Shown here piece after piece: positions 39,913-50,474 of a stretch of DNA of 64,000 bases (its first letter is position 1; each line of letters starts with the position of its first letter). The translations under genes were made by a program, and so were the position numbers. The stretch is from NCBI RefSeq assembly GCF_017654505.1, contig NC_054536.1, positions 28,019,512-28,083,511 of the forward strand. The letters are read 5' to 3'. The notes under the pieces were generated by a model, which saw only the letters and a list, made by a program, of their open reading frames with translations, had not been told where the DNA came from and did not search any database. The DNA is from Polyodon spathula. Its lineage: Eukaryota; Chordata; Actinopteri; Acipenseriformes; Polyodontidae.

Positions 39913-40270
39913 TAAAAATAACATTTTAAGAAACCCTAAAATCAACAATCAAACAATGTGTACAATGCAGAAGCATGATTTATTTTGTTACCAGTAGGCT
40001 AAAGTAAAAAAAAAGTGTGCTAGGTATTCATTTGATTTTACTACTGTACTGTATACTGTATAGGTGTACTGTACAGATTTAAATTTTTACATAATGTAAT
40101 GTGTAGCCTACCCAAATCACATTAGTGTTACATTAAAAACTATAAATGTATTGTATGTGTGTGCGATTTTATTGTATTGTTTTTAAATTCAACACCTCGG
40201 ACAAACATGTCCAGTTTAGCGAGGGCTACTATATGAATATGAAAAGCTTTTGGGGGGTGAAGTTGGGGCC
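39055..40270. other. No gene recognised
   Basis: AT-rich sequence with an (AAT)n tract at 39880-39912. Confidence 0.4.
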
Positions 40271-40274
40271 CCAA

Positions 40275-42167
40275 TATAAGAACATAAGAACATAAGAACA
40301 TAAGAAAGTTTACAAACGAGAGGAGGCCATTCGGCCCATCTTGCTCGTTTGGTTGTTAGTAGCTTATTGATCCCAAAATCTCATCAAGCAGCTTCTTGAA
40401 GGATCCCAGGGTGTCAGCTTCAACAACATTACTGGGGAGTTGATTCCACACCCTCACAATTCTCTGTTTAAAAAAGTGTCTCCTATTTTCTGTTCTGAAT
40501 GCCCCTTTTTCTAAACTCCATTTGTGACCCCTGGTCCTTGTTTCTTTTTTCAGGCTGAAAAAGTCCCTTGCGTCGACACTGTCAATACCTTTTAGAATTT
40601 TGAATGCTTGAATTAGGTCGCCACGTAGTCTTCTTTGTTCAAGACTGAACAGATTCAATTCTTTTAGCCTGTCTGCATATGACATGCCTTTTAAGCCCGG
40701 AATAATTCTGGTCGCTCTTCTTTGCACTCTTTCTAGAGCAGCAATATCTTTTTTATAGCGAGGTGACCAGAACTGCACACAATATTCAAGATGAGGTCTT
40801 ACAAGTGCATTGTACAGTTTTAACATTACTTCCCTTGATTTAAATTCAACACTTTTCACAATGTATCCGAGTATCTTGTTAGCCTTTTTTATAGCTTCCC
40901 CACATTGCCTAGATGAAGACATTTCTGAGTCAACAAAAACTCCTAGGTCTTTTTCATAGATTCCTTCTCCAATTTCAATATCTCCCATATGATATTTATA
41001 ATGTACATTTTTATTTCCTGCGTGCAGTACCTTACACTTTTCTCTATTAAATGTCATTTGCCATGTGTCTGCCCAGTTCTGAATCTTGTCTAGATCATTT
41101 TGAATGACCTTTGCTGCTGCAACAGTGTTTGCCACTCCTCCTACTTTTGTGTCGTCTGCAAATTTAACAAGTTTGCTTACTATACCAGAATCTAAATCAT
41201 TAATGTAGATTAGGAATAGCAGAGGACCTAATACTGATCCCTGTGGTACACCGCTGGTTACCACACTCCATTCTGAGGTTTTTCCTCTAATCAGTACTTT
41301 CTGTTTTCTACATGTTAACCACTCCCTAATCCATGTACATGTGTTTCCTTGAATCCCAACTGCGTTCAGTTTGAGAATTAATCTTTTGTGCGGGACTTTG
41401 TCAAAAGCTTTCTGGAAATCTAAATAAACCATGTCATATGCTTTGCAATTATCCATTATCGATGTTGCATCCTCAAAAAAATCAAGCAAGTTAGTTAGGC
41501 ACGATCTCCCTTTCCTAAAACCATGTTGACTGTCTCCCAGTACCCTGTTACCATATAGGTAATTTTCCATTTTGGATCTTATTATAGTTTCCATAAGTTT
41601 GCATATAATAGAAGTCAGGCTTACTGGTCTGTAGTTACCTGGTTCAGTTTTGTTTCCCTTTTTGTGGATCGGTATTACGTTTGCAATTTTCCAGTCTGTC
41701 GGTACCACCCCTGTGTCAAGAGACTGCTGCATGATCTTGGTTAGCGGTTTGTAAATTACTTCTTTCATTTCTTTGAGTACTACTGGGAGGATCTCATCCG
41801 GCCCAGGGGATTTGTTTATTTTAAGAGCTCCTAGTCCCTTTAACACTTCTGCCTCAGTTATGCTAAAGTTATTTAAAACTGGATAGGAACTGGATGACAT
41901 GTGGGGCATGTTGTCAGTATCTTCCTTTGTAAAAACTTGTGAAAAGTAATCATTTAACATATTTGCTATTTTTTTTTCTTCCTCTACGATTTTGCCATTT
42001 GTATCTCTTAAACATTTAATCTCCTCTTTGAATGTTCTCTTGCTGTTGTAATATTGGAAAAACATTTTGGAATTGGTTTTAGCTCCCTTAGCAATGTTCA
42101 TTTCTATTTCTCTCTTGGCCTTTCTAACTTCCTTTTTGACTTGCAGAATCTGATGGGATTAAACTGC
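40275..42167 (-). mobile_element. CR1-like LINE, 5'-truncated, RT intact
   Basis: The minus-strand element ends in four CATAAGAA-type octamer repeats (40275-40306 on +), the terminal repeat style of CR1 LINEs. It carries the ORF at 40356-42101, which continues open for about 15 codons upstream (VKKEVRKAKREIE). The apurinic endonuclease domain and ORF1 are absent. Sequence homologous to the element stops where the solo LTR at 42168 begins. Confidence 0.9.
40356..42101 (-). CDS. CR1-like LINE reverse transcriptase ORF (endonuclease missing)
   Basis: The 581-residue open frame is the RT half of a LINE ORF2 protein, which copies LINE RNA into DNA at a nicked chromosomal target. Landmarks are SPGPDEILP (about 98-106), NYRPVSLTS (156-164), HGFRKGRSC (193-201), YLDFQKAFDKVP with the first catalytic Asp (226-237), SGVPQGSVLGPLLF (283-296), the FADD catalytic box (314-317), the LGV block and the C-terminal LQ.FNKRVVxxWNxLP-type region. 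The frame has no stop or frameshift, so the copy looks young. The listed start is simply the first Met; the true ORF2 began several hundred residues upstream and encoded an endonuclease now lost. A CR1 call fits best; Rex1 is an alternative clade. A second 3' end of the same family lies at 8260-8565. Confidence 0.88.
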   Translation of the reverse strand: MNIAKGAKTNSKMFFQYYNSKRTFKEEIKCLRDTNGKIVEEEKKIANMLNDYFSQVFTKEDTDNMPHMSSSSYPVLNNFSITEAEVLKGLGALKINKSPGPDEILPVVLKEMKEVIYKPLTKIMQQSLDTGVVPTDWKIANVIPIHKKGNKTEPGNYRPVSLTSIICKLMETIIRSKMENYLYGNRVLGDSQHGFRKGRSCLTNLLDFFEDATSIMDNCKAYDMVYLDFQKAFDKVPHKRLILKLNAVGIQGNTCTWIREWLTCRKQKVLIRGKTSEWSVVTSGVPQGSVLGPLLFLIYINDLDSGIVSKLVKFADDTKVGGVANTVAAAKVIQNDLDKIQNWADTWQMTFNREKCKVLHAGNKNVHYKYHMGDIEIGEGIYEKDLGVFVDSEMSSSRQCGEAIKKANKILGYIVKSVEFKSREVMLKLYNALVRPHLEYCVQFWSPRYKKDIAALERVQRRATRIIPGLKGMSYADRLKELNLFSLEQRRLRGDLIQAFKILKGIDSVDARDFFSLKKETRTRGHKWSLEKGAFRTENRRHFFKQRIVRVWNQLPSNVVEADTLGSFKKLLDEILGSISY

Positions 42168-42902
42168 TGTGACAGAGAGAATGTTTCTTGGTGATAAATC
42201 TCCCTCCTGACCTGTGAGGGAGCTGTGTAAGGGGAACAGAATGCCCTGGACTGGATGGCCAGACAATTCATACCCAGGGTTCGGCGGAAGTCGGCCATCT
42301 AGAAAGGGGGCGGAGCTATGGTACACTAAATCATTGACCCATAAAAGAAACGATGTGGCAGCTGTGGTTTGGAAGAGTGGTTGCACTCGTTAACCAAGGG
42401 GTCACGACTGATGGTACAAAATGGGATGTAGTGAAGTGATCTGTTCCTTTGAATGGTTAATGCTGAACCGGAAGGAGGACTCTTATTGTTATTGTGAGTG
42501 TTTTGTTTGTTTGTGTCGTATCTAAAGAGTCACTTGTTTGGTGTTATTAGACGGCTAACACAAACCGGAGCTGTCGCTAAAGGCCAGCACTTACCCGGCC
42601 AACACTGCACCATTTTTCAAGATTAACTGTATTTGCACCATGAGCACTATAGCACTCACTGTGGACTTGTGATTGTGTTTGTGTTACATGTGGGTGTTTA
42701 AAGATCGGGACTATTATTTCTGGACCAACCCATTGATTAAACGGAGCAGTACATAACACTATACTGCTTGTTATCATTATTGTTTATTATTTTGTCATCA
42801 GACTTTGGATTATAAAAATAAAACACCATTGCACCTGGATTTCATTGTCTGTCTGTTTATTGATCACCCCTGCACCTGCACATTGTTAACCACTTTGCCA
42901 CA
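42168..42902 (+). mobile_element. Solo LTR, family A, no TSD
   Basis: Starts TGTGACAGAGAG and ends TTTGCCACA. It holds ATAAATCTCCCTCCTGACC, CTCGTTAACCAAGGGGTC and an AATAAAA polyadenylation signal near 42817 upstream of TTGCACCTGGATTTCATTGT. Flanks are ACTGC on the left and ACGTG on the right, so no 5-bp duplication survives. The left edge coincides with the truncation point of the CR1 element. Confidence 0.88.
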
Positions 42903-43869
42903 ACGTGTTTCATTTTTATATATATGTATATAACAGAATTAAAGTAGGTAAAATGAATACAGAACAGAATTCATTGTATAGATGAAGTTTGCATTTAACA
43001 AAAACTGTTATTTTGATTCTTGCACCCTTGCATGTATAGACGTTATCCTTCAGGCACCCTCTGCTGCACTTTTCATTAACATATTTTCTCTTAGTACATA
43101 CAACAAAATGTATACTTTTCTAACTGTCGCAAACGAAAATGCGATTGTGCTGCGACTGGCCCATCTTAGTACATCTACACCTCAATTGTTAGGAGAATTA
43201 GAAAATGACAACCACAAGGGGCTACCATCTTCTGTCTAATGTATAGAGTGAGGAGGTTTAGTCTAGTCTATTGGTACTTCAGAATCTGCAAGTATAAATT
43301 AAAATCTAGCATAAGAAAAAAAGGACTAACATGATGAGGTCTGAGGACAGTGAAGTGCACAGAAATAAATCAATATGCCATCTGAGGGGTTGTTGCGTAA
43401 TATATATATATTAGCTCTGCTTCCTAGTGGAGCACTTCAGAATTGTTTTAGAGTTTGTTCCTGGTCCTCATTACCTTTACACAAAAGGCAATGAGGTTTT
43501 TGGTTTAGGCTTTGAGCTCATGACATTGATGTATACAGTTCATGATATACTGCATGTGTCACTCCATGCTTAGCTCCTGAGTACTGTTGTCCTGGGAATA
43601 GAAGAACACAATGAATATGTGTGTATATGTGTTAGAAAGACAGAGCTGTCAAACACATGGGAGAACTGCCACAAATGTGTGCATTGACTGTCATCTCTTG
43701 TCAATGGTAACCCCTTCGGAGAGATGCGAGCTCGGTTGGATGCACATTTGACTGTGGACCAGAAGGTCATGGATTTGATTTATTCCTCTGCATCTACAGA
43801 CACCCAAATAAGAAACACACTGCATCAGCTGTAAAGTGTGTAAAAACTGGGATACTGTCCATAACCATC
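42903..43869. other. No gene recognised
   Basis: AT-rich sequence. A solitary open frame of 85 codons (42982-43239) has no recognisable domain. Confidence 0.4.
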
Positions 43870-44122
43870 TGTGGCAAAGTGCCCCGCCCTGCATGTATTT
43901 TGTGTTGCATGTTGTGTGTTAATGTTGGTGTATAGTTATTTGGCGCAAGTGCCATGTCCTGTGTTTTTCGTTTGTTACAACCTTTTTATTTACTGTTCTG
44001 TTCATTAATTAAATGCTGAGCGAAACCAATCGTTCAGCTCCACCCAAATCGATGCCTCTGTTGTTTATTTCCTGGTTCCTGTTTCTGGTCTGACGTCACC
44101 CACTACAGCCATCTTTGTGACA
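43870..44122 (+). repeat. Left (5') LTR
   Basis: Starts TGTGGCAAAG and ends TTTGTGACA, which are short imperfect inverted termini. A polyadenylation-like ATTAAA lies near 44009. Confidence 0.75.
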
Positions 44123-44124
44123 CA

Positions 44125-44142
44125 TGGTGTCATCATGGGATT
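44125..44142 (+). promoter_or_regulatory. Primer-binding site, tRNA-Leu-like
   Basis: TGGTGTCATCATGGGATT starts 2 bp after the LTR end. It begins TGGTGTCA, as expected for the complement of a tRNA-Leu 3' end (TGGTGTCAGAAGTGGGAT), with one base missing and mismatches in the middle. Confidence 0.6.
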
Positions 44143-44214
44143 ACCAGCGCCTCCTAGACGCAGACCAGAGCAGGAACCGCAGCTTCTTGTTTAAAAAAAC
44201 TAACAAAAAAAAAA

Positions 44215-45095
44215 ATGTCAGAAGACACCGTTGGGCTGAGGGACCGGATCCAGGACAATGCTGGGCTGGAGGCCCAGTCCATGCCAACAGCCATCCGGGT
44301 CCTGTGGCTGATGGACAGGGAGCGATGGGAGAAGTATGAGAGGGAACACATCCAAACTCCCTGGAGGAAGGTGTGGAGTTGGTCCTCTGCTACCTGGAGG
44401 CAGCTATAAACAGAACAGCAGCCCAGGTAGCAGGGTCTCCAGAGCCCAGGCGGGGGGACCGCGAGAGTCCAGCGCCCAGACGGGGGGACCACGAGTGTCC
44501 AGCGCCCAACGAGGGGACCACGAGAGTCCAAAGCCTGAGAGGGAGCTGTTCCCACTTCCACCAGCAGAGGAAGAATGCCTGCTGACCCCATCTCAACCAG
44601 CAGAGGAAGAATGCCTGCTGTCCCCATCTCAACCATCACTTGGATGGGTGCCTGCTGCTTCCTCTGCTTCCATCACCTTCCCCTGCCAGTGAGGGAGAGC
44701 CACACCAGTCCCCTGCCAGTGAGGGACAGCCACACCAGTCCCCTTCCAGTGAGGGAGAGCTGCACCAGTCCCCTGAAACAAGGGTAGACTACATGTCGCT
44801 CCCACCTACATTGCCAGGAGACTACACGCCGCTCCCACCTCCGTCACCAGGAGACTACACGCCGCTCCCACCTCTGTCGCCAGGAGACTACACGCCGTTC
44901 CCACCTCCACCACTTCCACCACCAGGAGCAGAGCAGCAGGAGCTGCCTCTGCCTCCGCCATCTCCACCGGCAGGAGCAGAACAGCAGGAACTGCCTCTGC
45001 CTCCGCCATCTCCACCGGCAGGAGCAGAACAGCAGGAGCTGCCTCTGCCTCCACCACCTCCACCGGCAGGAGCAGAGCAGCAGGAGCTTGCATAG
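44215..45095 (+). pseudogene. Decayed gag-like gene with Pro-rich repeats
   Basis: From ATG at 44215 the frame reads a peptide containing RVLWLMDRERWEKYEREH, closely similar to TLWRRDGERWEQWEEQHH in the intact ORF at 51250-53547. After a frameshift near 44360 homology continues in another frame (VELVLCYLEAAINR, then SPEPRRGDRESPAP). It ends in a third frame (44640-45095) as Pro-rich repeats of the type LPLPPPSPPAGAEQQE. At least two frameshifts make it a pseudogene. The N-terminal CCHC zinc knuckles of the relative are not present here. It would have been a structural (gag-like) protein of the LTR element; no host function is implied. Confidence 0.65.
44560..45090. repeat. Series of coding minisatellites (42, 30, 33 and 48 bp units)
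   Basis: Four consecutive short arrays: AGCAGAGGAAGAATGCCTGC, 42 bp x2 (44565-44634); CCAGTGAGGGAGAGCCACAC, 30 bp x3 (44685-44774); AGGAGACTACACGCCGCTCC, 33 bp x3 (44816-44903); GGCAGGAGCAGAACAGCAGG, 48 bp x3 (44929-45090). All unit lengths are multiples of three, which suggests expansion while the frame was under coding constraint. Confidence 0.8.
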
Positions 45096-45198
45096 GCTGC
45101 TGAGGGAAGCACAGGGAAGAACTGCCCGGCCGCAGTGGCCGAGAAGAGGGCCAAAACCAACATCCCAGCTTGTCCTGACTCCTTTCACATCTTTACCC

Positions 45199-45336
45199 AA
45201 GGATGCCTGCCGCGCTTCGCCCAAGGATATGTGCCTCGCTTCGCCCAAGGATGCCTGCCTCGCTTCGTTCAAGGATGCCTGCCGCGCTTCGCCCAAGGAT
45301 ACCTGCCGCACTTCGCCCAAGGATACCTGCCGCGCA
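45199..45336. repeat. 27-bp minisatellite, about five copies
   Basis: Unit CCTGCCGCGCTTCGCCCAAG plus GATGC-type ends, with few differences between copies. On the + strand it reads CLPRFAQGY-type nonapeptide repeats. Confidence 0.85.
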
Positions 45337-45439
45337 TAAAAGTAGCATGTTTTTACTCACTCAGGGTTGTGTGTTCGGTGAGTGGAGAACGGGATTGGAG
45401 ACGGAGGTTATAATAATAATAAGTTAAATATCAGCTCAC

Positions 45440-45652
45440 TGTGTTTGTCTGTGTAGTCCGTTTTGTTTGTCTCTTTATTTTGGCGAAAGTGCTGTGTCCT
45501 GTGTGTTTTGTCTTTACAACCTTTTATTTTCTGTCTGTTTCTTTATTAAACGCTGAGCGAAACCAATCGCTCAGCTTCACCAAACTTCAACGTTGTTTAT
45601 TTCCTGGTTCCTGTTTCTGGTCTGACGACACCCACTGCAGCCATCTTTGTGA
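45440..45652 (+). repeat. Right (3') LTR, partial
   Basis: Matches the left LTR from about its first third to CCATCTTTGTGA, after which the sequence turns to TA-rich flank. The 5' third is diverged or lost. Confidence 0.65.
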
Positions 45653-46326
45653 ATTTATATATATATTTTAAAAAGGAGAATGTTTAAAAGGAACACCAAA
45701 CCAAAATCAACTTAGAATATGCTTGGGGAATGAAGACATCTTGCACTTTAAACTGACAGTCTACAGACTCACAATAGGGCTTTTGATGTTCACATTAATA
45801 ATTAATATTTCAAGAGTCTCTTATAAATAGCTTGCATGTTTTGAATTTGAGGTTATATTTACACTGCAAACTTAATGCAATCTTGAAAGCCTGTCACTTA
45901 CAAACATTAATAGTACTGGTTGGCTGTTTTTTTTTTCCCCCTAGAGCTAATAATTAGATACCATATTTAACAACTCAAAAAATGAATATCACCCTATTAT
46001 TTTACTTTACATTTTAGATTAATACAGTAGTGTAGCGTTTCTTGGGATTTTATATGTTGCCTATAGTATGTCTATAATTTTGAGCAATTTTAATTTTTCA
46101 AGAGGGGAAAACTTTTTAATGTTAGGAAACAATATTCACATTGATCTATATACTGCTAAATTTTTAAATGGATCCAAAGACGCTTAAAGTGAACTGTTTT
46201 TATTATTTATAAATACTTAAATATCTTGTGTTTTAAAGGTGCTACTGAGAAATAAGCAGGCTGTCCTAAGATGTAGCTTTCAGTAAAAAAAATGAATGGC
46301 ATTCTCTTTCCCATCCAAGTTTCGTA
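45653..46326. other. No gene recognised
   Basis: AT-rich sequence without a recognisable element. Confidence 0.4.
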
Positions 46327-46808
46327 TTACACCGTGTAACAATTTTTTTTTTTTTTTGTTCCTGGGTAGTAAGTGTTATTTCCTAATTGCTTATGCCTCA
46401 AAAGTATAGAAAATGGCTATTATTCCCCACAAACTTTGCTTTTGTGACCAGGACAGTGATATTTAAAAATATCACTATTTCCAATAAATAAATTATAAAT
46501 ACAGTATAATCGTAAATCTCGAAAAACTACTCACTTCTAAATCTTTTGTAGTCATTTTTGTATTACTTTAGTATAAATACATGTTAATTTGGATTCATAT
46601 GTTGTTTTTTTCTGACTTTATGTGAATAAAAAGACACACATTTGCCCGTTTTCCCATTGGAAATAGTGATATTTTGAAATATCACTGTCCTGGTCACAAA
46701 AGCAAAGTTTGTGGGGAACAATAGCCATTTTCTATACTTTTGAGGCATGAGCAATTAGGAAATAACACTTACTACCCAGGAACAAAAATTGTGTCACATA
46801 GTGTTATC
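46327..46808. mobile_element. Foldback MITE with long terminal inverted repeats
   Basis: The left arm (about 46327-46480) and right arm (about 46665-46808) are inverted copies, nearly identical over about 140 bases. Both contain, in mirrored order, GTTCCTGGGTAGTAAGTGTT, TATTTCCTAATTGC, CAAAAGTATAGAAAATGGCT, CCCACAAACTTTGCTTTTGT and GACCAGGACAGTGATATTT. The main difference is a longer T-run in the left arm. Each arm ends inward in a small palindrome of the type AGTGATATTT..AAATATCACT. The 184-bp spacer is AT-rich and non-coding. The termini read roughly CACCGTGTAACAA and CACTATGTGACACAA. The superfamily is not recognised. Confidence 0.88.
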
Positions 46809-47142
46809 GTGTATGGTGGGTTCAGTAACTGCCAAACAACTGTATGTTTAACTATATGTTTTATTCTCTCTCTCTCTCTCACCCTAACACATCCTGTTCA
46901 CTCTCCCCGGAACAAGAACACTCCTTAACCTAACACCACATCTCCCTTTCTTGAGAGTCAAGGGTAGACTACCTTTGTCTCAACAGTGCTTTAAGAGATT
47001 AATCTGCCCGTATGACGGAAGGCCTGTTTATAACTAGCTTTAGTTTGAAACCTAAGATCTCTGCAACTTTTATTACTTTTCTTTTAACACAGCTGCTGAA
47101 ATACCAAACAACTATATATACATTTCTAAAACTTTAAGTCCT
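46809..47142. other. No gene recognised; may include the 3' end of the Gypsy element
   Basis: Contains a (TC)n stretch at 46866-46880 and a CTCTCCCCGGAACAAGAACA segment. The Gypsy 3' LTR would be expected near here on the minus strand, but I could not delimit it. Confidence 0.3.
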
Positions 47143-49781
47143 TCAAAGATTCAGTCTCTGAGGCTTGTTGATTAATCTTCCTGCTCTTGTCTTCTCTTGG
47201 GTGGTAGCAAGATGGTGTCTGTTTTCAGGAGTAGACAACAATGGAGACACTGAGGGTTGTGTTTGTGTCTGCGGACTGTCAGTTTGGGTGACATCCCTGG
47301 TAAGTGGACTCAAGGGCAACAAGTGATGGCGGTTGCGACGTACCATACCCTGAGGCACATCCACCAAGTAAGAATGCTGAATGCTTGGAAATCACAGTTC
47401 CTGGTACTCTGGACTCTGACACCCAGACTTGGTGTCCTGCTGTCAGCTTACTCAGGTTCTGGACTCTGTGACGACTGTTAAAGCAATTCTTCTCTGCCAC
47501 CCTCTTCTCCCTTTCTTTGTCTCGAGCAGTAGCTTCATCCGGAAGATCTGGTGTAAGCATAGAAGGAAGAATTGGTAGACTCATGTGAAGACGTCTTCCC
47601 ATTAAAAGTTGAGCTGGGCTGTAACCATTACTCAGGGGTGTAGATCTGTAAGCTAAGAGTGCTCGATATGGATCTGTAGTTTTCTTCAGCAGATTTTTCA
47701 CTGTCTGAACAGCTTGATCAGCTTCGCCATTGCTCTGTGGGAACTTGGGGCTGTCTGTCACATGACTGAACCCATAATCTGAAGCAAAGGTGGCAAAGCT
47801 GTGGCTAGAAAACTGCTGTCTATTGTCAGTCATATCTAGAGAAATAGTCTACCAGAAGGAGGTAGTTGTTGTTGTGAAGTATGAACAAATCAGCTCCTAA
47901 CTTCTGCTGCGGCTCTGGTAGCTCTGGCATTAGAGGTTTGGTATGGTTAGTGCATTCCTTGATACATGTTCTGCTGTTTAGAACTAGCTTGTCTTGCTTT
48001 TTTCCTGCACTTAGCCACTCCTTGATGTCCCTTATGTAATTTGGTTAGGGTATCATTTCTCATTGTTGCTGGAATAACAAGTCTCGTTCCTCTTAGTAGA
48101 AGGCCATCTTGCACTGTGAGGCGTGTATGCTCAGTCCAGTACTGCTTCAAGACACTGTCCAGTCTCCATTGGTCTGGCCATCCCTCTGTGCAAAATACCA
48201 TGACAATTGAACACACACCGCCTGCCTTTAAATGAGCTCTGAGTTCATCCAGATAAGTTTTGCTTGCTGGATGATTTTCCATTACAAAGTCCACATACAC
48301 ATTGGTGTTTTCCATCTGCTCAGTCTCAGAACTGGTGGTCTTGCTTCTGAGGGGTGTGTGGGATAGTGTGTCTGCTGTGGTCAGGGTCTTTCCAGGCACA
48401 TGTGAGATAGAATAGGAATATCTCTTCAGTCGCATTCTGAAGCACTGAATTCTGGGTGGTAGTGCATCCAGTGTTTGAGCTCCCAATAAGCTCAACAATG
48501 GCTTGTGATCAGTTTCCAAGTGGAAATGCTGTCCAATGAGAAAGTCTCTGAACCATTCACATGTCCACATCAGGCCTAGCGCTTCCTTTTCCACTTGAGC
48601 GTAGCGCTGCTCAGTTGGTGTTAAAGACCATGAAACATATGCAACAGGCTCCCAGTTGTCTTTCTGCTGATGTAGCAAGACTGCTCCTAAGCCATATGAA
48701 GAAGCATCAGCTGACACTTTTGTGGCTTTGTTAGGATCGTACAGAACTAACACTGGTGTTGATGAAAGCTCCTGTTTCAGCCCTGCAAAGGATTTGACTT
48801 GATCAATGCCCCAATACCAGTGGTTCTTCTTAGAAAGCAAATCTCTAAGAGGTTTCTCTTTGTCTGCCAACTGAGGAATGAACTTTCCAAGTTGACTGAC
48901 CATTCCCAGAAAGCTTCTCAACTCATTGACATTAGTTCCTTCATTTCAAGAATGGTAGTTGTTTTTTCTGGATCTGGTTTGATGCCTTTGGCTGAAAGAA
49001 TGTAGCCCAAGGACTTAACTTGTTGTTTTCCTACTTCACACTTGTCAATGTTGAGAGTGATGCCGGCATTTTCAATTTTCTTAAGCACTGTGCCTACACG
49101 AACATTGTGTTCTTCCTGCGTTTTCCCCCAAATCATCCATGTGACACACAATACCTTCTAGGCCGTCAGTAACTTCAGTTACCATTCTGTTTTGAAAGTG
49201 TTCTAGTGCTGATGCTATGCCAAAAGGCAATCTATTGAAGAAATATATACCAAAAGGAGTAATGAAGGTCATGAATTTAGCTGACTATGCGGTTAGGGGA
49301 ATCTGCCTGAATCCCATGTTAGCATCCAACTTGCTAAAAAATGTTGCTCCTGCCAGCATGCCTATAGTTTGTTCTACTGATGGAAGAATGTATTTCTCTC
49401 GACAAACAGACTTGTTGAGATCCACGCATATGCGGTCAGCACCTGTCTTCTTTGGCACCACAACAATGCCTGAGCAGCCATCAGTTGGTTCCTCCACTCT
49501 ACTGATCACACCTAACTTTTCCATGCGCTGGAGCTCATCTTTCACATGCTGCATCAAGGCAAAAGGGATTATTCTCGGGGTCTTAAGAGAGTAAGGTACA
49601 TCATCTGGTTTAAGCTTTATCTATTAGTGCTGTTGTACTACACCCAGTCCAGTGAGCAGCTTTGGATAGCTTTCTTTAAGTGTCTAAGAATCAATACTGT
49701 CAAGCCGCGAAACCTTTTTCAGCTTTCAGCTTTGTAATAGCTGATCTACCAAGTAATGCTGTGTGAAGATACACATGTTCC
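47143..49781 (-). pseudogene. Gypsy pol: RT, RNase H, integrase (broken)
   Basis: In minus-strand order: a protease-RT linker, an RT N-part with ICVDLNKSV and FFSKLDANMGFRQIPL (49285-49557), a fingers/palm part with LPFGIASALEHFQ and the DD box as HMDD (49081-49272), LGYILSAKGI, and RNase H with VSADASSYGLGAVL, QRYAQVEKEALG and TDHKPLLSLL (47947-48921). The integrase zinc-binding HKGHQG region, a GADLF block with the first catalytic Asp, and the TDNRQQF block with the second follow. FPQSNGEADQAVQ carries the Glu, then SPAQLLMGRRL and a C-terminal tail ending at 47143. Breaks include frameshifts near 49110, 48920 and 47370 and stops near 49280. An in-frame deletion of roughly 30 residues between VDYFSRY and TDNRQQF, near 47833, removes part of the integrase core. 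It is inactive. Confidence 0.92.
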
Positions 49782-50474
49782 TGTGATAGAGAAAGGATCG
49801 ATGCTGTAAATCTCCCTCCCGATTAGAAAGGGCGCTGTGTAAGGGGAAAGGTAAGCTGCCTCCTAGAGCTGCCACCTCTGTGGTAGGTGGAAACCGGAAG
49901 GTGACCATATTAGGAGGGGCGCGTAGCTGCAAGTACTCAGGACGATTCTATTGCAGTCAGCTGCGGGGCAGCCCTCTATTAGGGAAACCACGGCAACGCG
50001 GTGACTGCAGGGAGGAGTTTGCTGGGTACAAAGGGGAGCAGCTACGTCAAAACCTCCGCTTACGCTGATAATGAAAATAGATGGCCGGAGCCTGTACTGT
50101 TTTGTTTTTTTGGATTGCGTGTGTTTTCTGTTGCAGAGGAGGAGCGAGCCGCGGACCGGTAAAACACAGAGCACGTCCCTGCACTGCACTGCACTGCACA
50201 GCGCAGCACAGCACCGCACCACTCACGGCACCACGCTTCTCAGCACCAAGAGCACTGCGTGCTCGGAGAACGTGGGGACGGACAAAGTCCCGTTTTTGTT
50301 TACTTTTTATTTAACTAAGAAGAGCTGCTGCGTACCCCCCAATACCATTGCTGGTAAAGTGGTGGACTTATTTGTGGTGTTTTGTTATTATTTTTGTTAT
50401 TGTTATCATTAAAACAAGCACTGTTTTGGGAGAAAGATTGTGTGGACCTGCTTCATTCACTGCACCTGACCACA
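49782..50474 (+). mobile_element. Solo LTR, family A, inserted in the Gypsy element, TSD GTTCC
   Basis: Starts TGTGATAGAG, ends CTGACCACA, and carries the TGTAAATCTCCCTCCCGATT family block. Perfect 5-bp duplications GTTCC lie at 49777-49781 and 50475-50479. It lies between the protease and RT regions of the Gypsy pol and is on the opposite strand to it. It holds a GCACTGCACT-type pentamer array near 50180-50220 and a (TTG/TTA)-rich stretch upstream of AAAACAAGC. Frames within it are not genes. Confidence 0.92.

Larger units (their letters stand above)
43870..45652 (+). mobile_element. Non-autonomous LTR element, diverged relative of 50931-54076
   Basis: Two direct repeats bound it: a left LTR (43870-44122) and a partial right LTR (about 45440-45652). 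They share TTGGCG.AAGTGC, TTAAA.GCTGAGCGAAACCA, TTTATTTCCTGGTTCC and CCATCTTTGTGA blocks. A tRNA-Leu-like primer-binding site follows the left LTR at 44125. The 1.3-kb interior holds a decayed version of the same gag-like gene as the element at 50931: the LW..D.ERWE..E.EH helical motif, then Pro-rich tandem repeats. No RT, protease or integrase motif was found. No TSD was found (left flank CCATC), and the right LTR is eroded at its 5' side. Confidence 0.75.

Noticed and set aside
44640..45095. Pro-rich ORF as a host salivary or cuticle-like protein gene
   Set aside because: It sits between LTR-like direct repeats, follows a PBS, and its upstream frame matches the gag-like protein of the element at 50931, so it is element-derived.
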